Assembly: GCA_905331475.1 (NCBI GenBank)
Contig: CAJNYU010001617.1
Span: 1 to 64,000, forward strand
DNA from: Rotaria socialis
Lineage: Eukaryota > Rotifera > Eurotatoria > Philodinida > Philodinidae
Direction of reading: 5' to 3'
Length of the DNA: 64,000 bases
The first letter of the stretch is position 1; each line of letters starts with the position of its first letter. A program made the position numbers and the translations under genes. This document shows, piece by piece, positions 35,997 to 48,281 of the stretch. Below the pieces are notes generated by a model, which was not told the DNA's origin, made no database searches, and was given only the letters and a program-made list of their open reading frames with translations.

Positions 35997-36682
35997 AATT
36001 AATACTAACCAATTCAAACTACGTAAAACTTATCTTTTTTTCTGTCACGCTTAATATAACTTCGGTTTCTTTTATAATGAATAAAGATTATAAGTGCACG
36101 TTTGGTGGTTTAATGGTTAGCATTTATTCTTTTTTGTTTCTTTGGAAAATGGCAAGATGACCATCAAGTTGGATATCAAGTACTGCTTATATTTCTGTAG
36201 GACTTCGAAAAGATGAAATAAATGATTGATTTAAACTGTTGATCTATTGAATACGATCAATCATCAATAGTAATCAATGTACCATTCACATCTAGTAGTA
36301 TTTTTCTAAAACTGCTACTTAAAATAGTGTTCGTTTACTTGTTTTTTTAATATTAGGCCATAGTGAAAGAACTTGATAAAAAAATGTAATGCTTTTCGCT
36401 TGATACTCAGCATTAATTTATACCATGAGAGTGATTTTTATTTAATTCATATTCTAATGAAACCATTATTTTATAGAATATACAATGAAATGAGTAAATC
36501 TTGCTTAACAGTATTATTAAAGAAATGTTATGAGCTATGTGATCATTAAGCTTATAAGCCATTCCGCCTGCCATCTTATACATAACGTTTCTATCTTTCT
36601 CTTTACGGCGCATGCTCTTTCACGAGCGTTCAGATAAATTCTAACTGTATCTCTGTTATTAATATATATCTGCTCAGGTTTC
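35997..36682. other. Intergenic, no gene recognised
   Basis: The 3' flank of the GST gene and AT-rich spacer, with nothing further identified. Confidence 0.4.
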
Positions 36683-37055
36683 GTGGAACTCACATATTTT
36701 CGAAGAAAATGGTGAGTGTAAGTTTAAAAGCGAGATTTTTGCGGCTCCACGCCCTCTCCTCATCACAGACATTAATGAGTTTGAAATTGTGCTAATTAGG
36801 TGCTTCACTAATTAGGCTGCTATGCCTTCCTTTTTTAATTACAGACTACACGAAAAAAGCAATGGCAACCCATTACAGACCATAGTAACTAGTCTTTGCT
36901 ATTGTTAAATACACGAGCTAACAATTAATACTCCATTACAGACATAAGCAAGTAGACAATGACCTAATTATAGGTTTTGGAAATCAATGCAGATTTTTCA
37001 GGTGAACTATTTTGAATTATTTTAGTAAGTCTAAGGGATATATGTGAATTCCACA
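36683..37055. mobile_element. MITE-like element with 15-bp inverted ends
   Basis: The ends GTGGAACTCACATAT (36683-36697) and ATATGTGAATTCCAC (37041-37055) are inverted repeats with one mismatch. The left 75 bases recur at 131-200, so the family has at least two copies in the window. There is no internal coding potential and no clear target duplication. A small hairpin, TAGCCC-CAAAC-GGGCTA, lies just outside at 37061-37077. Confidence 0.5.
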
Positions 37056-37357
37056 TTTTAGCCCCAAACGGGCTACACTAACAAGCCTTTTTATTCTGTT
37101 GTATTGTTATTCACTGAAAAGCTAATGGTAGATAAATTGAGTTTAGTGGAAGACTGTGAATTTTCAGCGTGAATGAAGAGATTTTGAATTGTCCTGGTGA
37201 TGCATAAGGTTCGAAGCAGTGTCTGAAAAGCATTACAACAAACAGAAATCTCACGCAATAGTAACTACAGACGCATGCGAGTTGAGCTCACACTAAGTTA
37301 TATCATTTTCAAATAGTAAAGCAGCTATATTCAGAGAATAAAGATCGAGCAGAATTA

Positions 37358-37738
37358 ATGCGCTCTTTACTTTTGAGAAAGATTTTTGAAGAAGAGAATG
37401 GAAACGAGCTCATGGTATCCGTATCGCTTTCAGACGAGATGAGATTTTATGTGGCTGGTGTAGTAAATCGTCACAACTGTGTGATGCGGGATGCCATTTC
37501 CGATTATGGTATCATTGAACTATTCTTTTTTCGTGAAAACAATAGCACATTCACTTCACTGATGGAATGAAAGGTATCTAGAAATACAACAACATTTAGT
37601 TCTTCTTCCAGAACTCCAACGAATCGGGTTCCAGCCTGAATAAATCACATTCCAGCATGATGATGCACCTTCTCATTTACGTTATGGCTTGCTTTGAGAG
37701 ATGAGTTGGTTCCACGATCGTTCAATCTCTCTGCTAAA
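37358..37738 (+). pseudogene. Tc1/mariner-type transposase relic
   Basis: The frame at 37358-37570 contains SDEMRFYVAGVVNRHNC, matching the region around the second catalytic Asp of Tc1/mariner-like transposases (usually FSDEA.F...G.VN..N). Further on, 37650-37738 encodes FQHDDAPSH, matching the third-domain QQDGAPxH motif, followed by a stop. Stops and frame breaks separate the two pieces. The first catalytic region was not found. Confidence 0.65.
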
Positions 37739-38294
37739 TTTCGTCTAATGAAGACTTGTGAAAAACAAATATTTATGCAATCACAGTCTACACGTCCGTA
37801 GACCGCGAGACCATAGTTTTCGTTTGTTTTTTGTTAGCAGAGGGAAGATTTGAAAGAAAAAGTCTCCCAAAACTAGAGAGAAACAGTTTTGCATGTTTTT
37901 TTTTCAGGAAAAAATATATTATTAGCTAGAATTTGTAAGGCTTTCTTATTCAATTAAGAAATTTGTTTTTGCTGCTTTCTTATAAATAAATATGCGAAAA
38001 AAAGATTAACGAGAAAAAATTTGTTTTTCTAGTCGCAACTTTCTACATTCATAGCTTCTAATTTCAAAATACTCAATCGGTGGAAAGCGGAAATAAACCA
38101 AAATAATGATCTCTATTCAAGCATAATTATTATTGAAAAGGCATTGTCTGTAAACAAGTGATGCCCATATAAGGAGGGGAAATCTTCGATTTGGCATTAA
38201 AATTCAACATGGCATCTAGAAAATATACCAGTACTGATATCCAAAGTGCAGCCAATCTATAATATCCACTTTTTCATTATCAGGAGAAGAATAT
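37739..38294. other. Intergenic, no gene recognised
   Basis: AT-rich. The open frame at 38216-38542 is an overlapping frame of the C39-like fragment and not a separate gene. Confidence 0.4.
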
Positions 38295-39091
38295 TCATAA
38301 CGCAGGTACACATCGATAGTATGTTGTATCATTTGACAGAATTTTTTCAGGATCAACATACGTATAAATGACGTTAATTGCTCGAAAATTGTGCCGTTTG
38401 TAATAACGAGAGCTCTGAAATGCTGTAGCATTACCCGAGCTTGGCACTTCTGTGTAAGATTTGTAACGCAGAAGAACATAATTTCGACCGAGTACAAGAT
38501 TGAATACAGTAATTGTACCTTGCATTTCAACAGGCGAAGCACCCAAAGACAGATTTGGTTCGTCAGATCTATCGACTTTGAGACGAAGTGGTAATGTTAC
38601 GTTCTGCTTATCTATAATACCAAAAATGGCATAACCATAGTCAACATTATATGGTAAACATCCACCTTGGAGTGTACTTTTGTTACACGTCTGTCTTTGT
38701 TTGATCATATCGTTTGTGCTGAGTTCTCGTTCGAGTATTTTCAGCTGATATAAATTGTAGAACAACAATTTATCTTTTGGATTGTATGAAGACGTCGGTT
38801 CGTAGTAGCTAATGCCGATAGCAGGCATGATATGATCGTAATCTGGATCGTTATCGGCATCATTCGTGTAAGCAGCAATAATACAAGGATGTCCTTGAAT
38901 AAGATGTTTCTTGAGCCAAACAGAAAATTGTTGATATTGAGGCTGTAATTGGCTATTGGATGACCACTGCTCAAAGTTAAACAGCAACTTAGTAATAGTG
39001 GATTTATCATTACCATCGTCTGTTATCAATAATTCTCCGTTGTTGATCGAACGAATAAATTGTTGTGACATCCAAGAACCATAATAGAGAC
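38295..39091 (-). pseudogene. C39-like peptidase family protein, N-terminally truncated
   Basis: One long exon encodes about 264 residues beginning at a splice acceptor (39091), LYYGSWMSQQFI. It includes HPCIIAAYTNDADNDPDYDHIMPAIGI, where the catalytic His of a papain-like C39 fold would lie. A beta-rich domain follows (LPLRLKVDRSDEPNLSLG, GTITVFNLVLGRNYVLLRYKSY). Similar proteins occur in protists. The N-terminal part with the catalytic Cys is missing: upstream sequence has stops in the matching phase and no further exon can be found. I therefore call it a probable pseudogene or fragment. Whether it was acquired horizontally is unknown. Confidence 0.55.
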
Positions 39092-41131
39092 CTGTTATTT
39101 ATATTTAAAAAATATCTATTAGACAAAGATCTAGGAATTAGGGGAAGGACACGTAACTATAACCCTGTGGAATAGATTCGAATCTCTCAAAATTTTATTT
39201 ATCTCACGAAACGAGACATACGAAGCCGAGTCAAAATGAAAAAATACTCTCTTGAATTTTTACTTATTTCTGCATCAAAATAAGTCGTATGTTTATATAC
39301 TACTTCCATATTGTAAACATGTATTCTTCCTTCAAGTGAATAGCAATCACAGAGCTTTGATTCAAACATTGAGTCGAAGTTATTTGTTATTCTTATGTTC
39401 GTAAATCTCATCGCTCTCATATCTAAAATTTTTCTTAGACAAATATATTGAAATACAATCAGAATAGAGACAAGACAAAGAAGGAATTTATTTATTTTTT
39501 CGGTGACGTTGAGTCTTAATCAGCAATCAACGAATCCTTCTCGTATCTATCCACATAAAGATTTCTCTTTCATAATTGCATGAACATATCTCAAATTGGC
39601 TCAAACGACATATGAACTAGAATTACCAAAGCCCTGGGACGAGACAAAGGAGACTGGGACATGGAAAAACTTATCCAGCACAACTCTAGACTTAACCGAT
39701 AGATTGAAGTGACGTCTCGCCACAATAGCCATGTCCATTTTCCCACTGTTTCCTTGGTGGGATATCGAGAGTAACGTTTCTTGCTGTAGTTGCTTCGCTT
39801 ATCCTAAGAAACGACAGTACACAACAGATCTGTGTTACCTTTTGCAACATTTTTATGTTTTTTACGAGTGCTACATATCGCTTTTATATTATAGTGCCCG
39901 CAAATTTTATTTAATAGTATTTGTATTGCGCCATTGTTATTTACCATATTAAAACTCACTGCTTCTTTGACATATTTTTAAAGGTAATTTCATCACTGGT
40001 TTCTGTTTTCCCCGTCTGACAACGACCATGAATAACACAACACATTTATTACTTACGTTCGATTAATCCTTATACATATGTGTGCACCATCTTGAAAATC
40101 TGCTCTTATCAAGCAAACCAAGCAAACGTTTCTAGTGATATACGAAAGTAAATTTTTTTTATAGAGGACATTGATGTGAGTGTAAGTGTGCTACTTCTTT
40201 TCACCCACACCCTCAAGATAAAAAACATTGCTAAAATTTTTTTCAAAAAACTACTGATTGGTGAAATTTCGACTTCGTAAGCCTGAGCAGGAACTCGGTT
40301 CAAAGAGTAAATAAATGAGAAAACATCGGATTCGCATCCGATTGTTATGTGTATTGCAAAAACTGAGTCGATTTATATATGTTTTGAATAATTCTGAGAA
40401 AAGAAAAATTTTGAAAAAACCCTGTACCCCCCCTCCCCCAAAGGGATGGTTTGGTCAATAATGACAAATTTTTCGATACCTCAGCCATCTCTTGACGGAT
40501 CCTTCTCATCTTCGAACTCGACTGAGATATTGATGAGATCATTCTGTGTACAAAATTTCATGGCAATTGGATGAGGCTTTCAAGAGTTACCGTGTTAACG
40601 GCCGGACACACTGACTGAATCTAGAGTGTACTCACTTGTTGAGTACACAGAAACAGTGACTTTTCGAAGTTCAGTAAAGTGCTAAATAAGACGATGAAAT
40701 CTCCAAGTTTCACGGAGAATAACGAAACTTTTTCATGATTGATGGATAACTCTTCATTGAACATAAGGTCGAAAATAATTTAAAGCAGTAAAAGCTATTA
40801 TTCAAAGAATTCCTGTGTCAGAGAAAATAATAGTGTAGAAAGCGAAAAGATGCACGATCACTCATGATACACTTGGGCCTTGATTTTCTTCGAAGATCAA
40901 GCAAATAATATTGTACCGTTCCCTCATATACGCGTGGTCTTCAGTCAATTCCACCTGAGAATTTTCTGGATCAGAAAACCGATAGTATTTTGTTGTGGTA
41001 ATTTTAGGAGAGTATCTCTATCACAAATAATGATATTCTCATTTTTTTGGAGACATCATCGCTTCAATTGATATTCTCAAATCAGACTTATTCGATGAAA
41101 TATTAAAGTTCAATTCAGTTTTTATTGGATA
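39092..41131. other. Intergenic with a possible worn repeat
   Basis: No gene recognised. At about 40420-40620 (minus) there is a C-rich stretch and the phrase ATGGCAATTGGATGAGGC, followed by a GCCGGACACACTGACT end. It resembles phrases found in dispersed repeats of other invertebrates. This is recollection only. Confidence 0.35.
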
Positions 41132-41775
41132 TTAATTACCTTCATCTTCGTCATCCCCAACAGGAACATAGTAATCGTCTTCTATTTGAGTTCCTGCTAA
41201 AGCATCGATGTCGGATTCATTGAGGGTTCATTCTTCAGTTATTCACAAATTTCCTCAGCGTTGAGACTAAAATGGAGATATTAGTCATTATATACGCCCC
41301 CGAATAGAATTACTGTACGAATTTGTTGCGAAACTTGGAACACGAAACACAGCATAAGAACTGTAACAGTGAGATCGCTCTGAATTCTTCTCAATTCGTC
41401 ATAGATATTCTTTCTTGCAAAAATTTTCTTAATGATAATTATCTTTCGTCCATATTTGCATTGCTCGAATAAAACTGTTGCTTTTCTAGTCGAATCATCT
41501 AACTGCATGAGTACGAGATCAAGCCGATGCTTATTTGCTTGTGCCTTGTCTGCTTCACCTAATGTTGAAAGCACTTCTTGAACGATCTCCAACTGTCGAG
41601 CAACTGCTTGATATGATTGTCTGTTTTCTGTTGCTCGCTTGGCTACTGCGGCAGCCCTCTCTGTTAAAAAAATGCAGCCGGATATCGTTATTGCTATGGT
41701 CTTGTGGAGCTTTCTTCCATTGAAGCAAAAGTGAACCAACTCTTTGAGGAATATATTGAAACGAAAAATTTTCAT
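41132..41775 (-). pseudogene. HeLo/MLKL-like helical-bundle paralogue 1, decayed
   Basis: Exon 1 (to about 41320) encodes a helical domain aligned with the two other paralogues (AIAITISGCIFLTERAAAV, ATENRQSYQAVARQLEIV, NKHRLDLVLMQLDD, IYDELRRIQSDLTV). No start codon sits where the paralogues begin. The tail exon keeps ITEE, ES, GTQIE and DYY in the right order, but has TGA codons at conserved positions, including that of the glycine in SLGITE. Hence a pseudogene by its 3' exon. Confidence 0.7.
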
Positions 41776-42127
41776 CTTTTTATATCTTATGCGTAGATCT
41801 CTTTTTTTATACTTGGTGTTACATCTTTTTTAAGTTGCTTAGAATTCGATGAATATGCATTCATCATGTGAGGAATGCCGATAATATCACGCTAACTGTA
41901 CTCTAGTTCCAACTTCAATAAAACGATCGATTGAAAGTATTCACTGATCATTGTGGTTTATGTATGAAAATCATAGCTATCCGTCCAAAAGAGTATCAGT
42001 ATGTCTACAACGATTTTTGGGACACAATATGATAATCGATTAAAGTTTCTGACCGTACACTCCTGAATTATTGATTATCGTATATCACTATGATGCGTAA
42101 TTTCATAGTGACTGAAAGGAAAATAAC

Positions 42128-42532
42128 CAAGGGGGAAAAGGCGGATTTTTGGGATTTTGAAAATCCAGAAATCCCAAAAATCTCAAATTGAAAAGCATTT
42201 TCCTCCCTGTGAATGGCGTAGTTTCGACCTGAAATTCTTCCCATACATAGGTTTCATGGTCCATAGAAGATCCTAAAAGTTTCAACTCGAACAAATACTT
42301 CCTTCTTAAAATATTGAATTTTCAAAAACACTGGATTTTCTGACCGTACCATGAAATGAACATTTCTTGCGCATTCATTATCTTGAGAAGGAAATATCCG
42401 TTTGCGCTGAAATTTTTAAAATATTCTAAGTATCATGAAGCTTACATATGGAAAAAATTCAGATGAAAATTCCATCATTCACGTTTTGAATTTTTGGATT
42501 TTCAAAATCCCAAATCCGCCGTTTCCACCTTG
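42128..42532. mobile_element. hAT-like MITE with about 40-bp inverted ends
   Basis: The left end, CAAGGGGGAAAAGGCGGATT, continues into GGGATTTTGAAAATCCA. It is matched in inverted orientation by the right end (CAAGGTGGAAACGGCGGATT when read inward). The flanks AAAATAAC (42120-42127) and AAAATTAC (42533-42540) agree in 7 of 8 bases, pointing to a hAT-type 8-bp target duplication. It is 405 bp, has no coding capacity, and is a different family from the element at 33261. Confidence 0.75.
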
Positions 42533-44604
42533 AAAATTACATTACCGGTGTCATGATTAAGAGATATGTATGATTCATCTTGAGATAAATGTGACTCTTA
42601 AAAGTATAAAAGAAAATCCGACAAATCATTTTCATTCAACCACTCGTATCCATATAGATCGATAATAGTATCCTTCTAGAAAACATCTAATAGTCAACAC
42701 ACTGTATTCAAACTTAGTGAAGGATAAGGTATGGGTTTTGTATTTCGACAGAATTGAGTAGTCCCAATTGTTCTCTCAATCTCAATCTTATCCAACAATA
42801 AGTACGAGCTATTGTATACAGAGGACGTATGGAAGATGGCTCTTTGGGACATGGATCAAGTCTCATTTGGAATAGACTCGAAAAAAGGGCAATCTCGATC
42901 ATTAACTTATAATGAAAACTTTCTGATCGATATGTATTGAAAATTTTGTTTTCTTAAATATCACGAATCGTAGTTTCGAAAATCTATTCAATCCAAGCTC
43001 GTCCAGAAGAGAACAGTTTGAAAGTGAGAATCTGCGATACTTTTTTATTCTTGAATATTCTATTGAAACGCAAAGAGTAAAAAGCATTTTTCTCCGATGA
43101 CATTGCTAAGTTGATTTTTTTTATACCGCAGAAAACGGACAAGAATCAATATTTGACGTGACAAATAGCATGATTTTGGAATTAAAAAATTGTGATTAAA
43201 AGAAAAGAAGAACGCTGTGCGGCTGAAACCTGCACAATACTTTATTTTCTATTAATAAAGAAAAGACAACGCAAGATAGCTTTACTTCGTTCGTGTTGGA
43301 CGTTTTATGCACAGAAAGAAAAAGAAAATAACTTCCTTCAAGTAGCTCTTCAATTTTGGCAAATAACTTAATTTTGGACGTAGAAGTCATTGTCACTTTC
43401 TCTCTAATTATTGAAATTGCTGTGGTTTTTTATTGGACTTTCATTTTTTGCTGCCAGAAGAATAAAAAAATAAGCTGAGAGTATGCGTAGTTGTAAGTTA
43501 CACCGCAAGAAGGAGTGAATCGTTCCGTATTGTAAACCAAAGAAACATAATGGACTTATACATTTTCATTGAACAATACGATGCATCCCTACGTAAACTA
43601 TGTCGCCATTGAATTGCTCACACATCGAATAAAAACCTCTTGTCACGTTACATGTTATGAGACAATAACAAAGTGCTTCAAAGGTGAACCATATTGCATT
43701 GAACAGGGTTTTCTTTGATACAGTGATATTAACGTCTACGCTATGCATGCAAAGAAAACTATAGATTCTTCCGATCTAATGAGTATTGTTTTTCGTTTTA
43801 TTATAATTGCTATCTTAAATATACTTCAGAGTATTGATCTTAAAAAAAGGAATCGAGCAATACAAAACGTCACTTTTATCTTAATTATGGAATGTGTAAT
43901 GCAACAAACACTATATTTCGTATAGAGAACGAGACAATACGTAATGATCATGACAGTCAACCGTGTTTAGTTGTTCGTTGTGCACATTGAGTGAAACGAA
44001 TATGAATTTCAGAAGAAAATAAGTTACTGGAAGAATACTTGCCTGTGATAAGATTAGAGGGCAGTAACTCATTGCATATTAGTCTATATTCCGACAGATT
44101 TGGATCAAAATTATTGTAAAGGGATGAAGGATACTAGTCTGCATGTTGCTATTGAAAGGGGTATGCTTACGAAATAAGGTCAGATGGCGTATAGGTATGG
44201 ATAAAAACATTGTACGGGTCTAATCACTGCCAAAACACATAGCTACACCCGGGATCCACAACTGCAACGAAGATTTAATTGATTTAAATAGTTAGAAGAT
44301 TCACCCTATATTCCACAGTGTTTATATTAGTTTGAACGGATTGGTGTCGACAATTTATTAGGTCCAGGCCATCTAAAAAAAACATGCCAATCGCTTGGGC
44401 TCATCCCAAACGATCGGTACAATTCCATTCCTTTCAATGAATCAAACTAGAACTGTCACATCCTCAGACACAAGTAGACACACTCAAAACCTTCTCAAGA
44501 GCGCAGTAACAGAATGAATCATGTATTTCAAGATTTATGTAGTGATATAATAAAGTTCAATAGATAATTTTAACAAATATTAATGAAAGCCATTATAACC
44601 GAGT
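42533..44604. other. Intergenic between paralogues 1 and 2
   Basis: No gene recognised. It corresponds in position to the spacers of the roughly 3.2-kb tandem units. Confidence 0.4.
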
Positions 44605-45108
44605 TCATTGTACAGTATCGAAAATAGATTCACCGATGGGCTGTTCTTCAGTTATTCCAAGACTGCGAGAATTTGAAGGCTAAAAAAGCAACTATTGTTT
44701 ATATATGATCGAAATTCTATGTGATTTACGAGCTTCTACTTTCATCCGGAACACGCAACTCAATAACGCAATCGTCATTCCAAGACTGCCATGTATTTCG
44801 GTTAATTTGCCCTGGATAGACCTTCCCTGAAGAAGTTTTTTAATTTTGATGAGTTTCTGCTCATTCAGGCTTCGTTCAAATAAACTCGTTGCTTCGTTAA
44901 TTTGATCGAATAGTTGAATTAACACAAGATTCAGCTGTTGTGAATTCACTTTGTCGATCTGTTCCCGATCCAACGACGAAAGTATTCCACCAATCAGTTC
45001 CAAATCTATAGCCACTTTATGACACGATCGTTGGTTGCTTTTCACCAGAGTAGCGATTTCGACAGCTCTTTCTATCATTTTCGTACATTCTGATATCGTT
45101 GTCTCCAT
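44605..45108 (-). CDS. HeLo/MLKL-like small helical-bundle protein, paralogue 2
   Basis: Two exons, 44740-45108 and 44605-44679, join in phase 0 (donor GTAGAA) to give 147 residues. The protein is almost wholly alpha-helical. Heptad-like hydrophobics and a conserved core (IERAVEIATLVKSNQRSC, VAIDLELIGGIL, QQLNLVLIQLFDQ) precede a basic patch (KLIKIKKLLQGR) and a hydrophobic helix (GMTIALLSCVF). The short tail begins SRSLGITEEQ, shared with paralogue 3. The pattern resembles the four-helix N-terminal domain of MLKL, HeLo and RPW8-type cell-death proteins, which permeabilise membranes. Here it stands alone, without kinase or NLR parts. The family assignment is by eye and tentative; the gene itself is well supported by paralogy. 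Confidence 0.65.
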
Positions 45109-47716
45109 GATTTCTCTGCTGCTATAAGAATACTCGATGAAAACAAAAATATTGAATAAAACCTAGATAGACTAAGGATATTTTCGACATTTTTGTCTTC
45201 AAGTTTTATTTTTCAAATGAGACATGAGTTTTTCTCGGAGTTCTTCAGGGTTCGATTTACACAGAACTTTCGACGTTAACCATGTACAGCCTTAAACTGT
45301 CGTAGAGTAGTCAATTGCTACGAAAATCGGCAGCTGTATACGGCTAACGCGCAAATTTTATTAAGTCTCTACCGGTTGATTAAAAAGTTTATCTGAATTT
45401 CACTGACACGCAGCATAGAACCATAATCACTGTTCAGTCATATAATTATTTTACACTTCATCAAAATTCGACTTTTCACGCTGAAGTTCAGCTGATGTTG
45501 CGAAAAGGGTTTTTTTACGTTAAAAAAACCGTAATATTAGAATTGATTTAGCTGTTGGTACATGCAAACATAAGTTCATATCGTTGTACTTTTATGCTAA
45601 GACACACAGAAAAATATGTTAGAATATTTTAAGCTACATAGGCCCGTTAATCATTTTAGTGCCTTTAGTCTCTTTAATCCATTTTCTGTCTCGTATTCGT
45701 TGAGATCAAGATGACAAATATCAGAATATAGATATATAATGCGCGTGAAGAAGTATTGAATTAGGTACTGACGATGTTTGAACGGAGGGTTTTAAATCAT
45801 TGAAATGTTGTCGGATTAGTCATTGGTTGAATGCACACTAAAAGGACTGAAGGGATTAGATAGACCAAAAGGACTAAAATGATTACTTTGGGGATATAAA
45901 AGTAAAACGATATAAAATTTATTCTCGTAGGCCTCTTAATTTTTCATACTCTCATACTACATCGTGCACCATTTCTATACCGTACAAAGAGCCCATGAAG
46001 ATGAAACTAAAAGCGATAGCAAACTTTTCGCTGCCGATGATGCAGTCTAGTTTACAATAGATTTGAGAAAAGTAGTTTAGCTCGTGAGTTTTTCATGTCA
46101 ACTTACTGATTGATTGACTTTGTATTGGTTAGTTTTACCGTGTATATGATTGCCGTACCAAAGTACTGCGTAATAAAATTCGATAGCAATGAGAAGTAGA
46201 CAAAAAAAATAAGTAATTGACATTGTCAATATTTGTTTAGGAAAAAAATTGCTTAACGAAAACAGACGAACAGCATGATTCAACTGGTGACGTATGAAAC
46301 AAGGTAATGGTTGAAATAACAGGGAAAAATTCAAAATGCAAAGGGTATGACAAACATTGTCAAATCCCCACAACATTCTCCCTTTACACTATAGAAGGCA
46401 AGAATCTTTCTTCTTCATCCATGTTTACCACATCTTTTATGCAGAGAGAGAAAAGAAAATCATACTATAGAAAAAAATACTCCGTTGATGCCAGTTAGAT
46501 GTTTTTTCTCCCGTCGAATGAATTACTCAAGCTTACTTTCTCGTTCTTTTCTCATTTTTTCGTTTTGGCGAGTGAACAACAAACAATGACTAATCTTCAT
46601 AACTGCAAGTTAGTTCGGAACGAGGGCTGTTCGACAATCCAAAGAGAACCAAACAAACTATTGTATGTTTTCTGCATAGAATAACACAACACAGATGAAT
46701 CACAGCGATTGCTGCCAAGTGTGCTACATTCCTTCTCATTGCTTTAATATTATCAAACTAATCAGCTTTCGAACTACGTTGTCATACTTCACTTATCTGC
46801 CAATAATAGACATAGAGCAAAAACAAGTTTCATCAAATGCGTATGCAGGAACCAGTTATAAACTGCTTTGTATTACAAGTGTTCGAAGAAGTTTCGGTTC
46901 ATAGCTGAGTGAATGAAAGATGATTGAAGACTAAAGACATCTAAACTCCCGAGTGTCCATAAAACACAGCACATTTCGTAAAAAACATCTTCGATATCTG
47001 TCGTCGCGCTTTATGCTGGTAGAAAAGTGTCTTCTGACCACTATTGGACTATTTTCTGATGTTCTAAAGAAGTATTGTGACGGGTGGTTTCAGTTAGTTG
47101 TGATCCGCATAAAGTGCTAAATTTCGATTTTACGCATTACCGATCATGTGTAATCACATTATTTTGTGATCAAGTCCTCCTACTGGTATGGCAGTATTTA
47201 GTTTTTTGGCAAGTTTCCTGCGGTAATGTGTTACGATAGTGAACCTCAATGATTATTTAGAACAAAGAATGTGGCATAGAAACAGAGACCTAAGAAAAAA
47301 TGAATTCAAGCGTGTGTAATACAGTATTTTTATTAATTATTGAAACTATAATATCTATCTTTATAATGCAGTCTCTTCTTTGTATGTGACATAATTCATC
47401 TATTTTTATGCGATTTTAATTTCTCAATTTTTGTGTACTTCAATGATTGATCTTATGCATAGGTGTAGGTTTTATATGTTTCCACTGAAAAGCATCTGAT
47501 ACTGTTACCATTAGTATCGATTGGTAACAATGTTGTGTCAGATTTGCAGCTCTGCTCACTATTGTATCAAGCTCCCTTTTATCATCTAGTCCTATTTAAA
47601 TAAACTTTAAACCAATCGATTGAACCTCGAGCTCATAACCATCTGAAAAGAACAACGCTCGTGTAAATGTTTTATTTCAGATTTATTCAATAAAATTTCA
47701 TAATTCAATCTATTGT
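45109..47716. other. Intergenic between paralogues 2 and 3
   Basis: No gene recognised. About 46257-46321 is roughly 72% identical by eye to about 49566-49630, 3.3 kb further on. This spacing equals that of the paralogues, so the spacers look co-duplicated. Confidence 0.4.
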
Positions 47717-48281
47717 TCAATCAGTAGTAAACTCGTCATCAGCGGGTGGACCATAGTAGTCTTGTTCTATTTGAATGCCTTCTAAATCTGCTAACTTAGA
47801 TTCATCCACCGTCGTTTGTTCAGTTATACCCAAACTTCGATACAGTGGTGTCTAAAATAAAGAAATGGCTGGTTATGCGCATTCGAAGTGAATAAGTTTT
47901 ACGAACTTCTCTTGATATGCTGAATACCAAGCACAGCAGTCCAACTGCTATGCTAAGATCTGCCTTTATATCTCTTAATTCATCCTGGATAGATTTTGCC
48001 TGTGCAAAATTCTTGACTCTGATAAGGATTCGATTGCTTTGGCTTCGTTCAAATATAATTTTCGACCTGCTAGCCAGGTTTTGTAAATTAATTAATACGA
48101 GCTTAAGATGATGTTTATTTGCTCTCTGTTGTTCTTCTGAGTCTACCGATTTAAGAATGTTGTATAACATTTCCAACTGCACAGCTACAGATTGGCATAA
48201 TTGTCTGTTTGATCGTACAGCCGTGAGTAATTCGACAGTTTCTTCTATTAATGTAATGCATATGGCTATGCTGACTGCCAT
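47717..48281 (-). CDS. HeLo/MLKL-like small helical-bundle protein, paralogue 3
   Basis: Two exons, 47907-48281 and 47717-47851, join in phase 0 (donor GTTCGT) to give 169 residues. The helical domain (residues 1-125) has AVSIAICITLIEETVELL, RSNRQLCQSVAVQLEML, NKHHLKLVLINLQNL and QDELRDIKADLSIAVGLL. An acidic tail follows with SLGITEQTTVDES, GIQIEQDYYGPPADDE. The tail matches the decayed tail of paralogue 1, which supports the splice choice; reading through the intron gives a short unrelated end. It is the best-preserved member of the family. It may be a membrane-active cell-death or defence protein, by analogy only. The first 57 codons recur at 33571-33777. Confidence 0.7.

Noticed and set aside
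38216-38542. Minus-strand frame of 108 codons
   Set aside because: It overlaps the clear C39-like frame in a different phase and shows no features of its own.
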